From NCBI GenBank assembly GCA_963678705.1, contig OY783204.1:7571834-7635833 (forward strand): 64,000 bases of DNA. The letters are read 5' to 3'. Both the position numbers and the translations under genes were made by a program. The DNA is from Panorpa germanica (taxonomy: Eukaryota; Arthropoda; Insecta; Mecoptera; Panorpidae). Positions 23,424 to 34,806 of this stretch are shown in pieces (within the stretch, counting starts at the first letter, position 1; every line of letters starts with the position of its first letter). The notes beneath the pieces were generated by a model. It searched no databases, was not told the origin of the DNA, and saw only the letters and a program-made list of their open reading frames with translations.

Positions 23424-26400
23424 ATGGTTAATATCAAGAAGTTATACGCGCAATTAGAGGTTTATGAGCAAACTTTAAATGATCATGTCCCCTATATTGA
23501 TAGCATAGATTTAAATGACCCATCAACATACGACGTTCACAAGAATAAGTATTGTAAGAAAATTTGTGAGCCACTGGTTGATAAAATTGTAAATGTTTGT
23601 GTTGAATTACGTCAACATTTGGATGATGCAGATAAACAAAAGCTTTCTGAAACACGTTCAAATTTGTCTAAGAAATTCAGTGATATATGGTGTGTTATAG
23701 ATGCGATTATGGATCGTCATGATACCAGATCAACTGATAACACTCCTCATTATATAAACAATGGCATACGACTACCGACAATTTCCGTACCTAGTTTTGA
23801 CGGCGACATAACATCATGGAATAATTTCAAATCCAGTTATGTCAGCTTAGTACATAATGTCGGAAATAATAATCATCAAAAATTGCACTACTTAAGAGAT
23901 TGTCTTAAAGGCGATGCCCTTGACACAATATCCTCTATTGAAATTTTACCAGAAAATTACGAACTATGTTGGAATCTCATGCTGCAAACTTATGATAATA
24001 AAAATATAATAGTTTCTCATCATATTAATTCCTTTCTTGATATACCAAGCTTAAACGTAGAATCCAGTGATAAACTTAGGGTTACCGCGAATTCCATTAG
24101 AAAGCATGTTAAGGCTCTAGAAACACACATTCCTCCTCATAGCAGATAGGATCAACTAGTTACCACACTAATATTTAAAAAATTGAACGTTGAAACTAGA
24201 GCACATTGGCAAATGTCTCCTAGTTCTAAATCAGAATATCAAACAGTGGATTCTATGTTAACTTTTATTCTTGATCGTGCTCGTGACCTTGATGAACAAA
24301 GTTTTAATTATAAACCCAGTAGTAAACCAAAACATCACAAATCATTATTGGTGACTCAACAAATTAAATGCTATTACTGCCAAGGAGATCATTTAATGTA
24401 CAAATGTCAAGATTTTCTGAAACTTAATGTAAATGATAGAATAGAGCACTGTCAAAATAGTAATTTGTGTTTAAATTGTCTCTACGCCGGTCATTCTAGA
24501 AATAAATGTAAGTCAAAATATCAATGCAAAATTTGTCGAAAACTTCATTATACTTTGCTTCATTTAGAGAAGGCTACACCTCAATCAGAGCCTGCCGTAT
24601 CAAGTCAAACTCTTACGTCGCAGACTCTGAATTCAAATAACACGCTACTTGCTACCGCAGTAGTAGAGGTTGTCGATAAACATGGCAAATCCATAAAGGC
24701 ACGTGCTATTTTGGACAATGGCAGCCAAACTTCCTTTATGACAAAGCAGTTTGCAAAGAAATTAAAATCACCCTTAACTAACACCAATATTGTCATATCA
24801 GGTATCGGTCAAACCAAAAATAATGTAAATTCAAAAGTTAGGGTACAAATAAATTCTTTGAATAATGACTATTCACAAAGTATTGAGTGTTTAGTTATCG
24901 AAAGGATAACTGACAACGTACCCAATAATAGTTTAGACATAAGGGGCTTAATTGTACCAAGCCATATAAAATTAGCTGACCCAAATTTTAACAAGCCTAG
25001 TAAGATAGACATATTACTCGGAGCAGATGTATTCTGGGAGCTGATAATAATAGGTAAAAATAAATTAATGCAAAATAAAATTAAAGTACAAAACACTGTA
25101 CTAGGATGGATTGTAATTGGCATTAATGACAAAAGTGAACAAAAACTGTTTCATTGCCACCATTCGCAAATCCAAACTCAGTTAACAAAGTTCAGGGAAA
25201 TTAAAAGTGTGCCCTATTGCAATCTGCACACTGCCGAACAGGTAGTCTGCGAGGAGCATCTTGTAATCAACAGAACACGTGATGTTCATGACACGTCAGT
25301 TGTCACTGTTCCACTAACAGGATCACCTACAATAGGAGATTTAATATTCATTCCCCAGATTACCGAAGAGGTAGTTTGCGAGAAACAAATAAATAACACC
25401 ACAACAAGTGATGGTACCGACACATCAGTTGTGATAACGCGAGTCAAAGATTCACTTACATTAATTAAAGTTTCAAATTCTATTCCGCAAATTGACAAAC
25501 AAACAATTTGTAAGAAACAAATTATTAATAGCACACAATTTGATGTTAACGGTACATTCGGTGTTACATTACCAATCAAAAGGCCACCAGCGTTGTTAGG
25601 AGGTATAAAGAACATTGTCATAAAACCTTTTCTTAAATTCGGGAGAAAACCAAACGACAACACGGTATTAAAGATTATGTACAATAAATTTATAAGGAAC
25701 AGCATTTAGTTAAATCATAACTTCCTAAGTACGGAACCAAGGCATTTAAGAAATTCATATTTCTCACTACGTAGTGGTGCGTTAAAACCAATTAGCACTA
25801 ACAGCAGAATAAGAGATGTTTTTAATAGTTCTATGAATACCACTACTGGTGTTTCATTAAACGCTCTTCAAGCAAATGGTCACACTATTATTTGGCGGTT
25901 CGAGCCACGAAAACCATTGCGTTCTTATCAATTGAATACGGTAACATACAGCCTCATAACAGATTCCAATGAAAATATTGAACTGTCTGATCATTGCAAT
26001 CAATTCAGTTTAATATTGTCGGAAGGAAGTTTTCAATTACATAAATGGATTTTCAATGCACCATCATTGCTGTCTGAATTGAAAAGTTACCATTCAACTA
26101 GGCATTTTTATTTTGATCCTGGTGACATAGTATGTGCAAAATCACTATGCGTTATGTGGGATTCTAAACGGGACTTATTCCAATATAAATTTATTCTTAT
26201 TAAACAACCCGTGAAACTTACAAAGCGAACCATACCGTCGTTCGTTACAAATATTTTGAACCCGCCATGCTTTTTTTCACCTTGTATTAATTCATTTAAA
26301 ATCATTAGACAGACGCTATGCTTATCAAAATTAAACTGGGATGATGAGATGCCACGGGAATTCAAAAATTATTGTCTATCATTAACAAAATCTTTGGTTG

Positions 26401-26726
26401 CTATGAATAATATTTTCTATAAATTAACTCAGAATAAAGCAATATTGAACTTCCAAGCAATGTACCCCATGTCACCCAATCCAGATGACCTTATTCCTTT
26501 TACTCCCGGACACTTAATCATAGGTCGACAAATCAGCAGTGCTATGTCTAATCCAGGAGCGCCAGTGAACCTCAACAACATGAGAAGATTCCAGCAGATA
26601 CAACGATGGTATACAGACTATATCCACTTCTGTCAACAGCGCGCAAAATGGAACACATCAAGCACCCTGGATCTAGAAATCGGATCACTTGTAATAGTAC
26701 AAGAAGACAATATACCTCCTACTTAA
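23424..26726 (+). pseudogene. BEL/Pao gag-pol, internally deleted, single frame with stops
   Basis: One frame runs the whole length, broken only by TAG at 24147-24149, TAG at 25707-25709 and TAA at 26724-26726. The order is: gag (RLPTISVPSFDGDITSWNNF type); three Cys/His knuckles (CYYCQGDHLMYKC, CLNCLYAGHSRNKC, CKICRKLHYTLLH); an aspartic protease with ILDNGSQTSF and LLGADVFWEL; a triplicated pol N-terminal segment (about 25235-25580); short reverse-transcriptase flanks (SRIRDVFNSS, LSKLNWDDE); then the C-terminal integrase-associated region (FTPGHLIIGR). The RT catalytic core, RNase H and most of integrase are absent. The final reading at GRITVV is cut by the Polinton-like element at 26747. 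It cannot encode its own mobility. Confidence 0.88.
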
Positions 26727-26746
26727 TGGATAATGGGACGCATAAC

Positions 26747-27940
26747 AGTAGTGTTACAAAGCGGGTTCTAGGACAGTTTTGAAGTTGAGTTGGAAATTAT
26801 TGGGGTGGGGATGCATTTAGGTCACGATATGCAGAGGGGGCGTGACTATACTTGAAAGAATGTAAAAGGGGGTAAGGGTGGGGGGCATATAGGTCATATG
26901 ATCTAATGCCATGTATAGGATGTATTGCTATTGGTTTAGAAGATGATGACCTCATTACAGACTTTATCTCTAGGTACAGTCTCTTTAATATCCTAGGATA
27001 TGAGTGAGAAAGCAGTAATATGAAAGAGTGAGATAGCGATATTAATAATTATGTGTGTGTTGGTATTGGTGTAGAAGAGCGATATTAATAATTATGCATG
27101 TGTTGGTATTGGTGTAGAAGATATGGCCGTAATTATTGCATTCTTCGTCAATTTCCGGAAGCCAATCGTTTATGTTCGTATCCTCGATGTGCCTGTGGAT
27201 GATGACGTTAATATATATTCCCACTTATGCATTTTTATGTATGTATGCATATGTAAGGAGATTCTGTTGTTGGAGGTGGTATTTAATATGGAGTGGTTTT
27301 AAAACAAGCGCATTCCTTGTTTATCTTATATGCACTCGTAAGACCACGAATTCACCAGAAAAAAAAACAATATTTTCCAAACGTTGACAAAAGTTTTCAA
27401 GTCGATGTACATAGGTGTATGTATTCCTGATAAAACACATGTTCTTCACATATAGGTTATTTGCACATGTGTTAAACTGTGTGAGAACTTTAGATATAAA
27501 TTATTCTTATGCAATTTTTTTGTTATGCATTTGAAGTATACATTTCATTCTATGAAAAGAAATAGGACTTTCTTGTACTCGTATAATAAAGCTAAATTTT
27601 ATTTTAAAACAAGCGCATTCCTTGTTTATCTTATATACACTCGTAAGACCACGAATTCACCAGAAAAAAAACAATATTTTCCAAACGTTGACAAAAGTTT
27701 TCAAGTCGATGTACATAGGTGTATGTATTCCTGATAAAACACATGTTCTTCACATATAGGTTATTTGCACATGTGTTAAACTGTGTGAGAACTTTGGATA
27801 TAAATTATTCTTATGCAATTTTTTTTGTTATGCATTTGAAGTATACATTTCATGTTTTAGTTAAATGTAGGGGCCGGATTGGGTATTGTTGTATTAGATT
27901 ATTTATTTAAGTATACTAAAAGTTATAATATACGTACATT
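26747..27940 (+). other. Left terminal region of Polinton 1
   Basis: No gene supported. 26747-27296 aligns with 57110-57857 (shared ggtcacgatatg, atgccatgtataggatgtat, ccaatcgtttatgttcgtat). It also holds a 252 bp direct duplication, 27297-27548 and 27602-27853 (starting ttttaaaacaagcgcattcc), and a short duplication of gcgatattaataattatg near 27036 and 27080. The ORFs at 27136-27910 lie in these repeats and show no family features. Confidence 0.7.
27297..27853 (+). repeat. 252 bp direct duplication in Polinton 1 terminal region
   Basis: 27297-27548 and 27602-27853, offset 305, nearly identical (aacaagcgcattccttgttt ... gaagtatacatttcat), separated by 53 bp of unrelated sequence. Confidence 0.93.
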
Positions 27941-28589
27941 ATATCATTGATGATTCTCAAAGCATACAGTTATTTTTTTTTTTTTTTATGTGTTGTAATA
28001 ATCATAAAGTCTTATAAGTCAGACAATGGTGTTGTTTTACATATATGAGGTTATAACACCACAGTAACTGTTAAAATAGTAGGAGGATATTTTATTATAC
28101 AAATTTATTAGGCAGCGGTTTGATCCATATGTATGAGGCTATATAGGTTGTGGATAATAGTAGAATCACAATTAGCTAAACCAAAAGCTCTAACTTAAGT
28201 TGAAACAAACTTTTTAAAATTAAACTGCTCGAAGGGTCGGGGCCCCGAGAATTTTATTTATTTTGAATGCGCGGGGATGATAGAATTAAGAATTGATAGT
28301 CTGATGGTAAATATATTATAGTATTAAATAAGTAAAGTGCTACCCTGTTAAATTTTTATATTATAATTTTTATATATATATATGTATATATAAGTCTAAG
28401 GATATGATTGTGTCACATTAAACCAAAAGGATTTTGTGCAGTTTGTGTATTAAAGTGTCTTGCAAAGTCTTGTTCTGAGTTAGTTAATGAATATTAGTTC
28501 TTTTTAAATAACTTGTGTTTTTAAATAACTTGTGTTTTTAAATAATTTAGTGGCTATTTAGTGCTATTTAAAAATGTCAACAGCAAGAT

Positions 28590-28784
28590 TTGAATGAACA
28601 AAAACTTAAATCATCTTTTGTTTATTTGCAGAAAGAATCTTGGGACAACTTGCTTAATATATCTAATTGTATAACAGTGACATTAAAAAATTATAATTTG
28701 TGTTCTAAATTAGTGGATAAATCTTTATATCAATTTCAAAATAATTTGTTTAATGTGTTAAAGGACTCAAAGTATAAATTATAA
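28590..28784 (+). CDS. Small Polinton 1 protein, left arm (unknown)
   Basis: 64 residues (MNEQKLKSSFVYLQKESW...). I do not recognise it. The inverted-arm copy (44727-44966) has two extra bases near the end and so continues to 79 residues. The following ORF (28805-29026) overlaps the region in another frame, so one or both copies are frameshifted relative to an ancestral longer gene. Upstream, 28500-28560 holds three cttgtgtttttaaataa repeats that may be part of its promoter. No domain or membrane segment seen. Confidence 0.45.
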   Translation: MNEQKLKSSFVYLQKESWDNLLNISNCITVTLKNYNLCSKLVDKSLYQFQNNLFNVLKDSKYKL

Positions 28785-28804
28785 AAATCACAATATTAAT
28801 TTTT

Positions 28805-29026
28805 ATGAGTGTTTTATTAAAAAATAATATAAATAACCATATTGATTTAAATAATAATTTTAGCCATATATCATCAAAAATAAACTTGGAACTGTTGGAA
28901 CAAGAAATAAAAATTTTGTGCATAGACTTTTTTAAAATTAAATTATACAATAACGCTCAAGAATATATATATATATATATAAGCAAAAGATTATTATACC
29001 CGCCAAAATTTGAATTTATATTGTAA
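28805..29026 (+). pseudogene. Possible second half of the small Polinton 1 gene
   Basis: 73 codons (MSVLLKNNINNHIDLNNNF...) ending in residues that come from the (TA)n tract and the LTR of the nested element, so its natural end is destroyed. It may be the continuation of the 28590 gene after a frame change at a run of A. In the right arm the same region differs by an indel (gtgcagac for gtgcatagac). Unknown function. Confidence 0.4.
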
Positions 29027-29231
29027 AATAGTTATTAAGTTGAATGTACTTGATATATGCAGTATAACCAGAGAGTCTCTTGTGGTGTGTCGTAGTAGCA
29101 ACACGTATAACTTGTATCAGTTTTATATCTAGTTATTAAATCATATTAATCATAACTTCTGTTTAATTTATTCTACGCATAAAACACAGATCCTGACAAA
29201 TACCACCTTTTATAGGCTTTAGAGCCTTACA
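28978..29231 (+). repeat. 5' LTR of gypsy-like element 2
   Basis: 254 bp ending gctttagagccttaca; matched by 33147-33400 without visible differences. Confidence 0.9.
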
Positions 29232-29689
29232 GTTTTCAGAAGTGGGATAAACGCGAATTTAAAAAGATTAAAATCGTGAAATTAAATAAGAAAAAGTGAT
29301 TTTTTATGACCAAGAGACCGCCATTACTCTGTTTTAATTTTGAGTGAGCTAATTTCTAAGTGAATCCAGTGCAAAAGATCAAAGTTAAAATTAAGGAAAG
29401 AGTAAAAAGCGTAATTAATAATTATACGATAAATCACAGTGGATTTTGAAAGTATAATTAGCGAATTACGAGAACAAAGGACTTGTAGTGACGTCATAGA
29501 CCACACCCAAAGATACGCAGAACAGAGTTGCGTCAGCGTGTGAACTTTGAACGAGGCACATACAACTCCACCTAGGAACCTAAGTGGCAAATAAAGGAAT
29601 TTTTGTCACTTAGCAAGGAATCTAACTAACTGAGAAAGGTTTAAGTCTGAGTTAGATAGCAAAAAGCAGAACCAACCGAAACAGGAATT
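29232..29689 (+). other. Leader of gypsy-like element 2
   Basis: Untranslated region between the 5' LTR and the gag ATG (29690). It contains the likely primer region at its start and no ORF with family features. Confidence 0.65.
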
Positions 29690-32600
29690 ATGACCGATCA
29701 TAGTTCACAAGGTAGCCGCAGTGGTAGTCCGATCGATATCGACCACGAAGTGTCAGATACACAGAGATCCAACATGGCTGACAATTTAGCCCAAGAAAGA
29801 AATGCATTAGATACTCAAAGAGAATATTTACTCTGGGAACGGAATTTAGTAAATAAAGAAAAAGAACTGTTAGAACGTGAGAAAATAATTTTTAATCAAT
29901 CTTTCAGCTCACCAAGAAGTAATACTGAACACAATCAATACAGTATCAAAGCAGTTATAGGAATGTTTCCGGAATTCGACCCGACGAACATAAATAGCTT
30001 GAGTTCAACAAAATGGGTTGAGAAGATCAAAAATATTGCAGAAACCTACAATTGGACTGAGAAGATGCTAATATTGCATTTAGTGTCAAAATTACAGGGA
30101 CCGGCGAAACTCTGGTATGAATCTATAGACGAATATTACACTAATTTCGACTTATTTTCACAGGCATTTGTCAAAGCGTTCCCAAACAATGAAGACGAAA
30201 GTAAGATACACATGCAGTTGACAAAAAGAACTAGACAACGAGACGAAACAATTGAAGAATATTTCTATTCTGTCGTTGCAATACCAAACAGAGGCAGGTT
30301 GTCAAACGTAGCAATACAGAAATATATCATCAGTGGATTGAATGACGTAGATATGATTCGTACACTTTCATTAGTCAAATATGCTGATTTGAACGAACTA
30401 ATGGAACAGATCAAGGTCTACGAAGAAACAATCAGTCAATTAAAGTATCGCCAAGAGTATTCTCGACCTGGAAAGTCAACAATGTCAAAGAACGAACAAA
30501 GAATTCGTCATGAGGAACCAGACAAAACACAGGTACGAAGTGAAATAAGGAAATGTTATTTGTGTAATAATATAGGTCATATAGCCAGAAACTGCCCAAA
30601 TAAGAGAAGTAATGAGGGACAAAAATGTACAAAATGTCTACGCTACGGACATGAAGCTTCTACATGCAGAACTAAGTCAATAGTTAAGACAGAAGTAAAA
30701 GCTGAGCCAAAGAAACAGATGAAATGTGAAACTAAAAAGCAAAATATCGAAGGTATGTTTTGTAAATTAGTACAGATAGATGGTCTTAATATTAACGCAT
30801 TTTTAGATCTTGGAAGTGAAGTTGTCACGATAAAAGAAGATACTGCAAAGAAAATGAATATGAAATTCATGAATCACAATGTAACATTAATTGGTTTTGG
30901 CCAAGGAACATGTAACTCTCTAGGAAAACGTGAATCAATAATTACGATCGACGGAATTGATGTAATGTGCGAAATTCTATTAGTACCAAATGAAGCTCAG
31001 GAAAATGATATAATCATTGGGAGAAGTGCTTTATCCAACAGCTGAATAATAATCGTAATTAAGAATGGAGAGGTAATCATAAAACCAAATAATGAAGAAA
31101 CCGTTGATGATGGCAAGGAAAACAAAACAATTTCACACGTGAACAAGATTAAATATAGCGAGCCAATAGAAAAAGCAGAGATAAATATACAGACTAATTT
31201 ATCTGAAAAAGAAAAGGAAAATTTATGTGAATTGATAGTTGAAAATCGTGAATGCTTCGCAAAGAACATTTATGAAATAGGAACAACTAACCTTGTGGAA
31301 ATGAAAATAGAATTAACGGATCAAGAACCAATAACAAGTAGACCATTACTACAGTTGTATGATGTTAACGCAAAACATGAATTACACTGTGACGCCAGCA
31401 GCTATGGAATAGCAGGTATTTTATTACAATACAATGATAAGAAAATATTAAATCCAGTTGCTTATTTCAGTAGACAATCGACACCAGCAGAACAGAAATA
31501 TCACAGCTACGAAATGGAAACTCTCGCAGTAGTAGAATCAGTGAAAAGATTTCGAGTATATCTACTAGGACGACCATTTAGAGTGATAACAGATTGCAAC
31601 GCACTGCAATCAACGATGTCGAAAAGAGATTTAATACCAAGAATAGCAAGATGGTGGCTACATCTTCAAGAATACGATATAGAATTAGAATACAGAACTT
31701 CTAAGAAGATGGAACATGTCGACGCCATAAGCAGAGCACCACATGACGAATGTCAAGAAGCAGAAGTAGTAGATATGAAGGTAATGAACATACACATATC
31801 TGAAGAAGATTGGTTATTAACGATGCAACGCCAAGACCCGAAATTGCAAGAAATCTATAATCAATTAAAGAGAAAACCAACCACGAATGAAGAAAAGCAA
31901 GTGCATACAGATTATGTACTAGAAAAAAGACGCATCTATCGAAAACAGGATAAACGATGGGTCGTACCAGGAAACATCAAATGGAGAATAGTGAAACAAA
32001 GTCACGATGACCTAGGACATTTCTGAGAAGAAAAGACTCTAGAACATCTGAAAACACACTACTGGTTTCCAAGAATGAGACAGTACGTCAAGAAATACAT
32101 CAAAGCGTGTATTGAATGTGCTTATCACAAGACTCGAAGTGGAAAGAAAGAAGGTCAAATGCATTGCACCGAGAGGATCCCTATCCCGTTTCACACATGT
32201 CATATGGATCATATAGGACCTTTTCCGCGAAGTACAAGAGGTAACTCATATGTTTTAGTATACATTGATTCGTTTACAAAATATGTTGTAGTGCGAGCAG
32301 TGAAAACTACAGCGACCAGACCAGTAATCCAAGTAATGAATAGCATTATTGAAACATTTGGACCGCCAACATAGCTAGTTACAGACAGAGGAACAGCGTA
32401 TTCTTCAAAGAACTTCGAAGCATATTGTGACGAAAATGGAATACATCACATTATGACAGCGACAGCAACTCCAAGAGCAAATGGACAAGTCGAGAGATAC
32501 AACAGGACATTGTTAGCAGCAATTACAACAATGGCAAAAGATGAACAGCATTGGGACAAGAATTTGAAAAGCATACAGTGGGCTTTGAACAGTACAACGA

Positions 32601-33118
32601 ATAAAACCACAGGTATGTCCCCACACAGCTTATTATTTGATTTTAACCCCAGAAACGCATTGCAGAATAAGATCCCAATCACATTGGACGAGGATACTGC
32701 AACAGACGACTTAGAACTAAGTTTAAACGAGATTCGTTTAAAAGCGAAAAAAGCAATAGACAAAAATCAAATAACACAAAAGAAGAGATTTGATTCAAAA
32801 AGACTCAAACCAACGCAGTACAGCAAAGGAGATATGGTGCTTGTAGAACGAGAAGCAGCAGCCATAGGGAGCTCCAGGAAGCTTACACCGAAGTACAAGG
32901 GACCATATCTAGTGACAGAAGTATTACCACACGACAGATACATTCTGGAAGACATACCAGGAGCCAAACGAACACAGAGGTCGTTTAAGTCCGTATTCGC
33001 TTCCGACAGAATGAAACTCTGGTGCCAACTACCCGACGAGGAGGAAGGTGAGGAAGGAAGCCCAAAAGAAGAAGAAGATGACATCCAGGAGGATCAACCC
33101 AACAGCGAAGATGATTGA
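29690..33118 (+). pseudogene. Gag-pol of gypsy-like element 2, stops and RT deletion
   Basis: One frame throughout, interrupted by TGA 31043-31045, TGA 32024-32026 and TAG 32372-32374. The gag part (451 codons) has a charged coiled region (30-70), a capsid-like region, and knuckles at 289-302 and 313-326. The protease has DLGS (D373) in place of the usual DTG/DSG. After ITSRP the RT palm is absent and the frame enters RNase H directly (LHCDASSYGIAGIL, ETLAVVESV, ITDCNAL). Integrase follows with its His/Cys finger (HYWFP...CIECAYHK), DDE residues in HMDHIGP, TDRGTAYSS and NGQVERYN, and the C-terminal KYKGPYLVTEVLPHDRY. The tail is acidic. Nonfunctional as it stands. Confidence 0.9.
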
Positions 33119-33146
33119 GGACAATCATGAAGTCAGAAAGGCCGAC

Positions 33147-33400
33147 TATAAGCAAAAGATTATTATACCCGCCAAAATTTGAATTTATATTGTAAAATAG
33201 TTATTAAGTTGAATGTACTTGATATATGCAGTATAACCAGAGAGTCTCTTGTGGTGTGTCGTAGTAGCAACACGTATAACTTGTATCAGTTTTATATCTA
33301 GTTATTAAATCATATTAATCATAACTTCTGTTTAATTTATTCTACGCATAAAACACAGATCCTGACAAATACCACCTTTTATAGGCTTTAGAGCCTTACA
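33147..33400 (+). repeat. 3' LTR of gypsy-like element 2
   Basis: Copy of 28978-29231. It is followed by tatatatataacttatcaaa, which is the continuation of the Polinton arm. Confidence 0.9.
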
Positions 33401-33422
33401 TATATATATAACTTATCAAAAA

Positions 33423-34244
33423 ATGGAATCGATTTTTGATTTGGAAGATTTATTATTTGTAGAAAATATTCATATTGATGATAGCGAGCTATTAAATTTA
33501 GATATTGATCCTTTGCTTTTTGATGAAGATTTTTCATTACCTGAATTATTAAATTCAGATATTGAGATACAGAATATGTCTGAAATTACAACTTCCTTAA
33601 ACAATGAGGAGGATTTTAATACAAATTTGACTCCTTCTAAATTGACTGCAGTTCCATTTTTATTTAATGAAGCACCTATATTATTAAAAAAAGATATGTA
33701 TTTAATCAAAATAGGTTTAAATTGTATTAATCAGTTTGAACCAGAAATTTACATATATAATAAATATAATTTCGGACTAAAGTTAAATTTATGTGATTAT
33801 TTTGAGCTTATAGAGCATATTAAGCAATTGATTAATATGTTTAATGGTCATTTGGTAATACCATCGAATATATTAATAGGAACAAACTATAAAATAAATA
33901 TATTTAATCCAAATAGTATTGCAATTATTTCAAATTGTAAAACTCAAATATCAGTATTTTTAAATATTTTTGATTTAATACATTTCTTATCCTTAAATGA
34001 TTATATTAATGCTATTGGTAAACATTTTTCTGAAATGCAAATTGATTTGTTTAATACATATAATATATTTTTAAATAGTATTGTAATGTATTTAAAAAAT
34101 AAAAATATTGGTGTTTCGAAAGAGATTTTGACTCAATTTTTATTTTACGAATGTGAAGAGTTAAATTCTAATGATATATTATTAAAAATGATAATAATTT
34201 CAAACATGTCGTATATATTAGAAGAAATATCAAAACTATTGTAA
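33423..34244 (+). CDS. 273-residue Polinton 1 protein, left arm (unknown)
   Basis: MESIFDLEDLLFVENIHIDD... The first 75 residues are strongly acidic and Leu-rich (DIDPLLFDEDFSLPELL), resembling a transcription-activation or adaptor segment. The rest is Ile/Asn-rich and predicted helical, without Cys pairs or a clear transmembrane segment. The inverted-arm copy (40429-41250) is the same length with only a few residue changes (for example F/L and H/Q), so it stayed intact in both arms. It lies just downstream of the (TA)n tract that took the insertions and is convergent with the Cys-rich gene. I do not recognise the family; a Polinton virion or accessory protein is possible. Confidence 0.7.
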   Translation: MESIFDLEDLLFVENIHIDDSELLNLDIDPLLFDEDFSLPELLNSDIEIQNMSEITTSLNNEEDFNTNLTPSKLTAVPFLFNEAPILLKKDMYLIKIGLNCINQFEPEIYIYNKYNFGLKLNLCDYFELIEHIKQLINMFNGHLVIPSNILIGTNYKINIFNPNSIAIISNCKTQISVFLNIFDLIHFLSLNDYINAIGKHFSEMQIDLFNTYNIFLNSIVMYLKNKNIGVSKEILTQFLFYECEELNSNDILLKMIIISNMSYILEEISKLL

Positions 34245-34300
34245 TTACTTAATTTATAATATATATATATATAAATTTAAAATGTATATAATTCTTTTAT

Positions 34301-34666
34301 TTATTTATTTATTAGGGTATAACTACATCCATTAGAATCATAATATAACATATAATTACAATCATAACAGTTTCTTATTTGACATGGAGGACCATCTCTT
34401 TGTATGTTTCCTTTGTTATAATGTTTGTAACATAATCGACGTCCTTGTATATTTTGATTTTCTTTTAAATACATTGGAAGCCGGTTCCAGTTTTGTTCAA
34501 TATCGGTAGAGAACATTATATAATGCAAGAAAAACTCTGTCGGTAAATAATGTAATTCTTCATCAGTAAGATTTTCTAGTAAACACTCATTTTCTTTATA
34601 TTTTTTTAAAATAGCTCCAACTTTTGAAATCGTTTTCGAAACTTGTTCATGATCATTTAAACCCAT
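34301..34666 (-). CDS. 121-residue Cys-rich Polinton 1 protein, left arm
   Basis: MGLNDHEQVSKTISKVG... The N-terminal 60 residues are helical and charged (KKYKENECLLENLTDEE). The C-terminal third has Cys at CYKHYNKG, PPCQIRNCYDCN, spaced like a small metal-binding module. The family is not recognised. It is divergent from the ATPase gene with an intergenic block of repeated AACGTAA motifs (34665-34731). The right-arm copy (40011-40325) is shortened by a stop after CYDCN, so this is the complete version. Confidence 0.65.
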   Translation of the reverse strand: MGLNDHEQVSKTISKVGAILKKYKENECLLENLTDEELHYLPTEFFLHYIMFSTDIEQNWNRLPMYLKENQNIQGRRLCYKHYNKGNIQRDGPPCQIRNCYDCNYMLYYDSNGCSYTLINK

Positions 34667-34731
34667 TACGTTTAATTTACGTTCAAATTACGTTCCCATT
34701 ACGTTGAGTTTACGTTCAAATTACGTTCCCA
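34665..34731. promoter_or_regulatory. AACGTAA motif cluster between divergent genes, left arm
   Basis: Plus strand: ttacgttcaaattacgttcc, then cattacgttgagtttacgtt and caaattacgttcccat. The hexamer ACGTAA (or its complement) recurs six times in ~67 bp, with AACGTAATGGG units. It separates the Cys-rich gene (minus) from the ATPase gene (plus), as a bidirectional promoter would. The mirrored copy is at 39946-40013, and related motifs flank the arm breakpoint at 38738-38768. Confidence 0.55.
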
Positions 34732-34806
34732 TATAATATTTTCATATATAAAGATTAAATATTTAAAACGTATTTTATTACTTTATAACACATGCCTGGT
34801 TAAACA

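Larger units (their letters stand above)
28978..33400 (+). mobile_element. Ty3/gypsy-like LTR element 2, non-autonomous
   Basis: 254 bp direct LTRs (28978-29231 and 33147-33400) appear identical. The exact start is uncertain by a few bases, because the insertion is in a (TA)n tract. Between them is a single-frame gag-pol with three stop codons and without the reverse-transcriptase palm. The interior starts gttttcagaagtgggat, probably the primer region (tRNA not assigned), and a purine-rich gaagtcagaaagg precedes the 3' LTR. The unoccupied site is deducible from the inverted arm, which has another element at the same tract. Confidence 0.9.

Noticed and set aside
27136..27910. Short ORFs in the Polinton 1 terminal region
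   Set aside because: Two of them are the same 252 bp duplication; they show no homology-like motif and start in non-coding terminal sequence.
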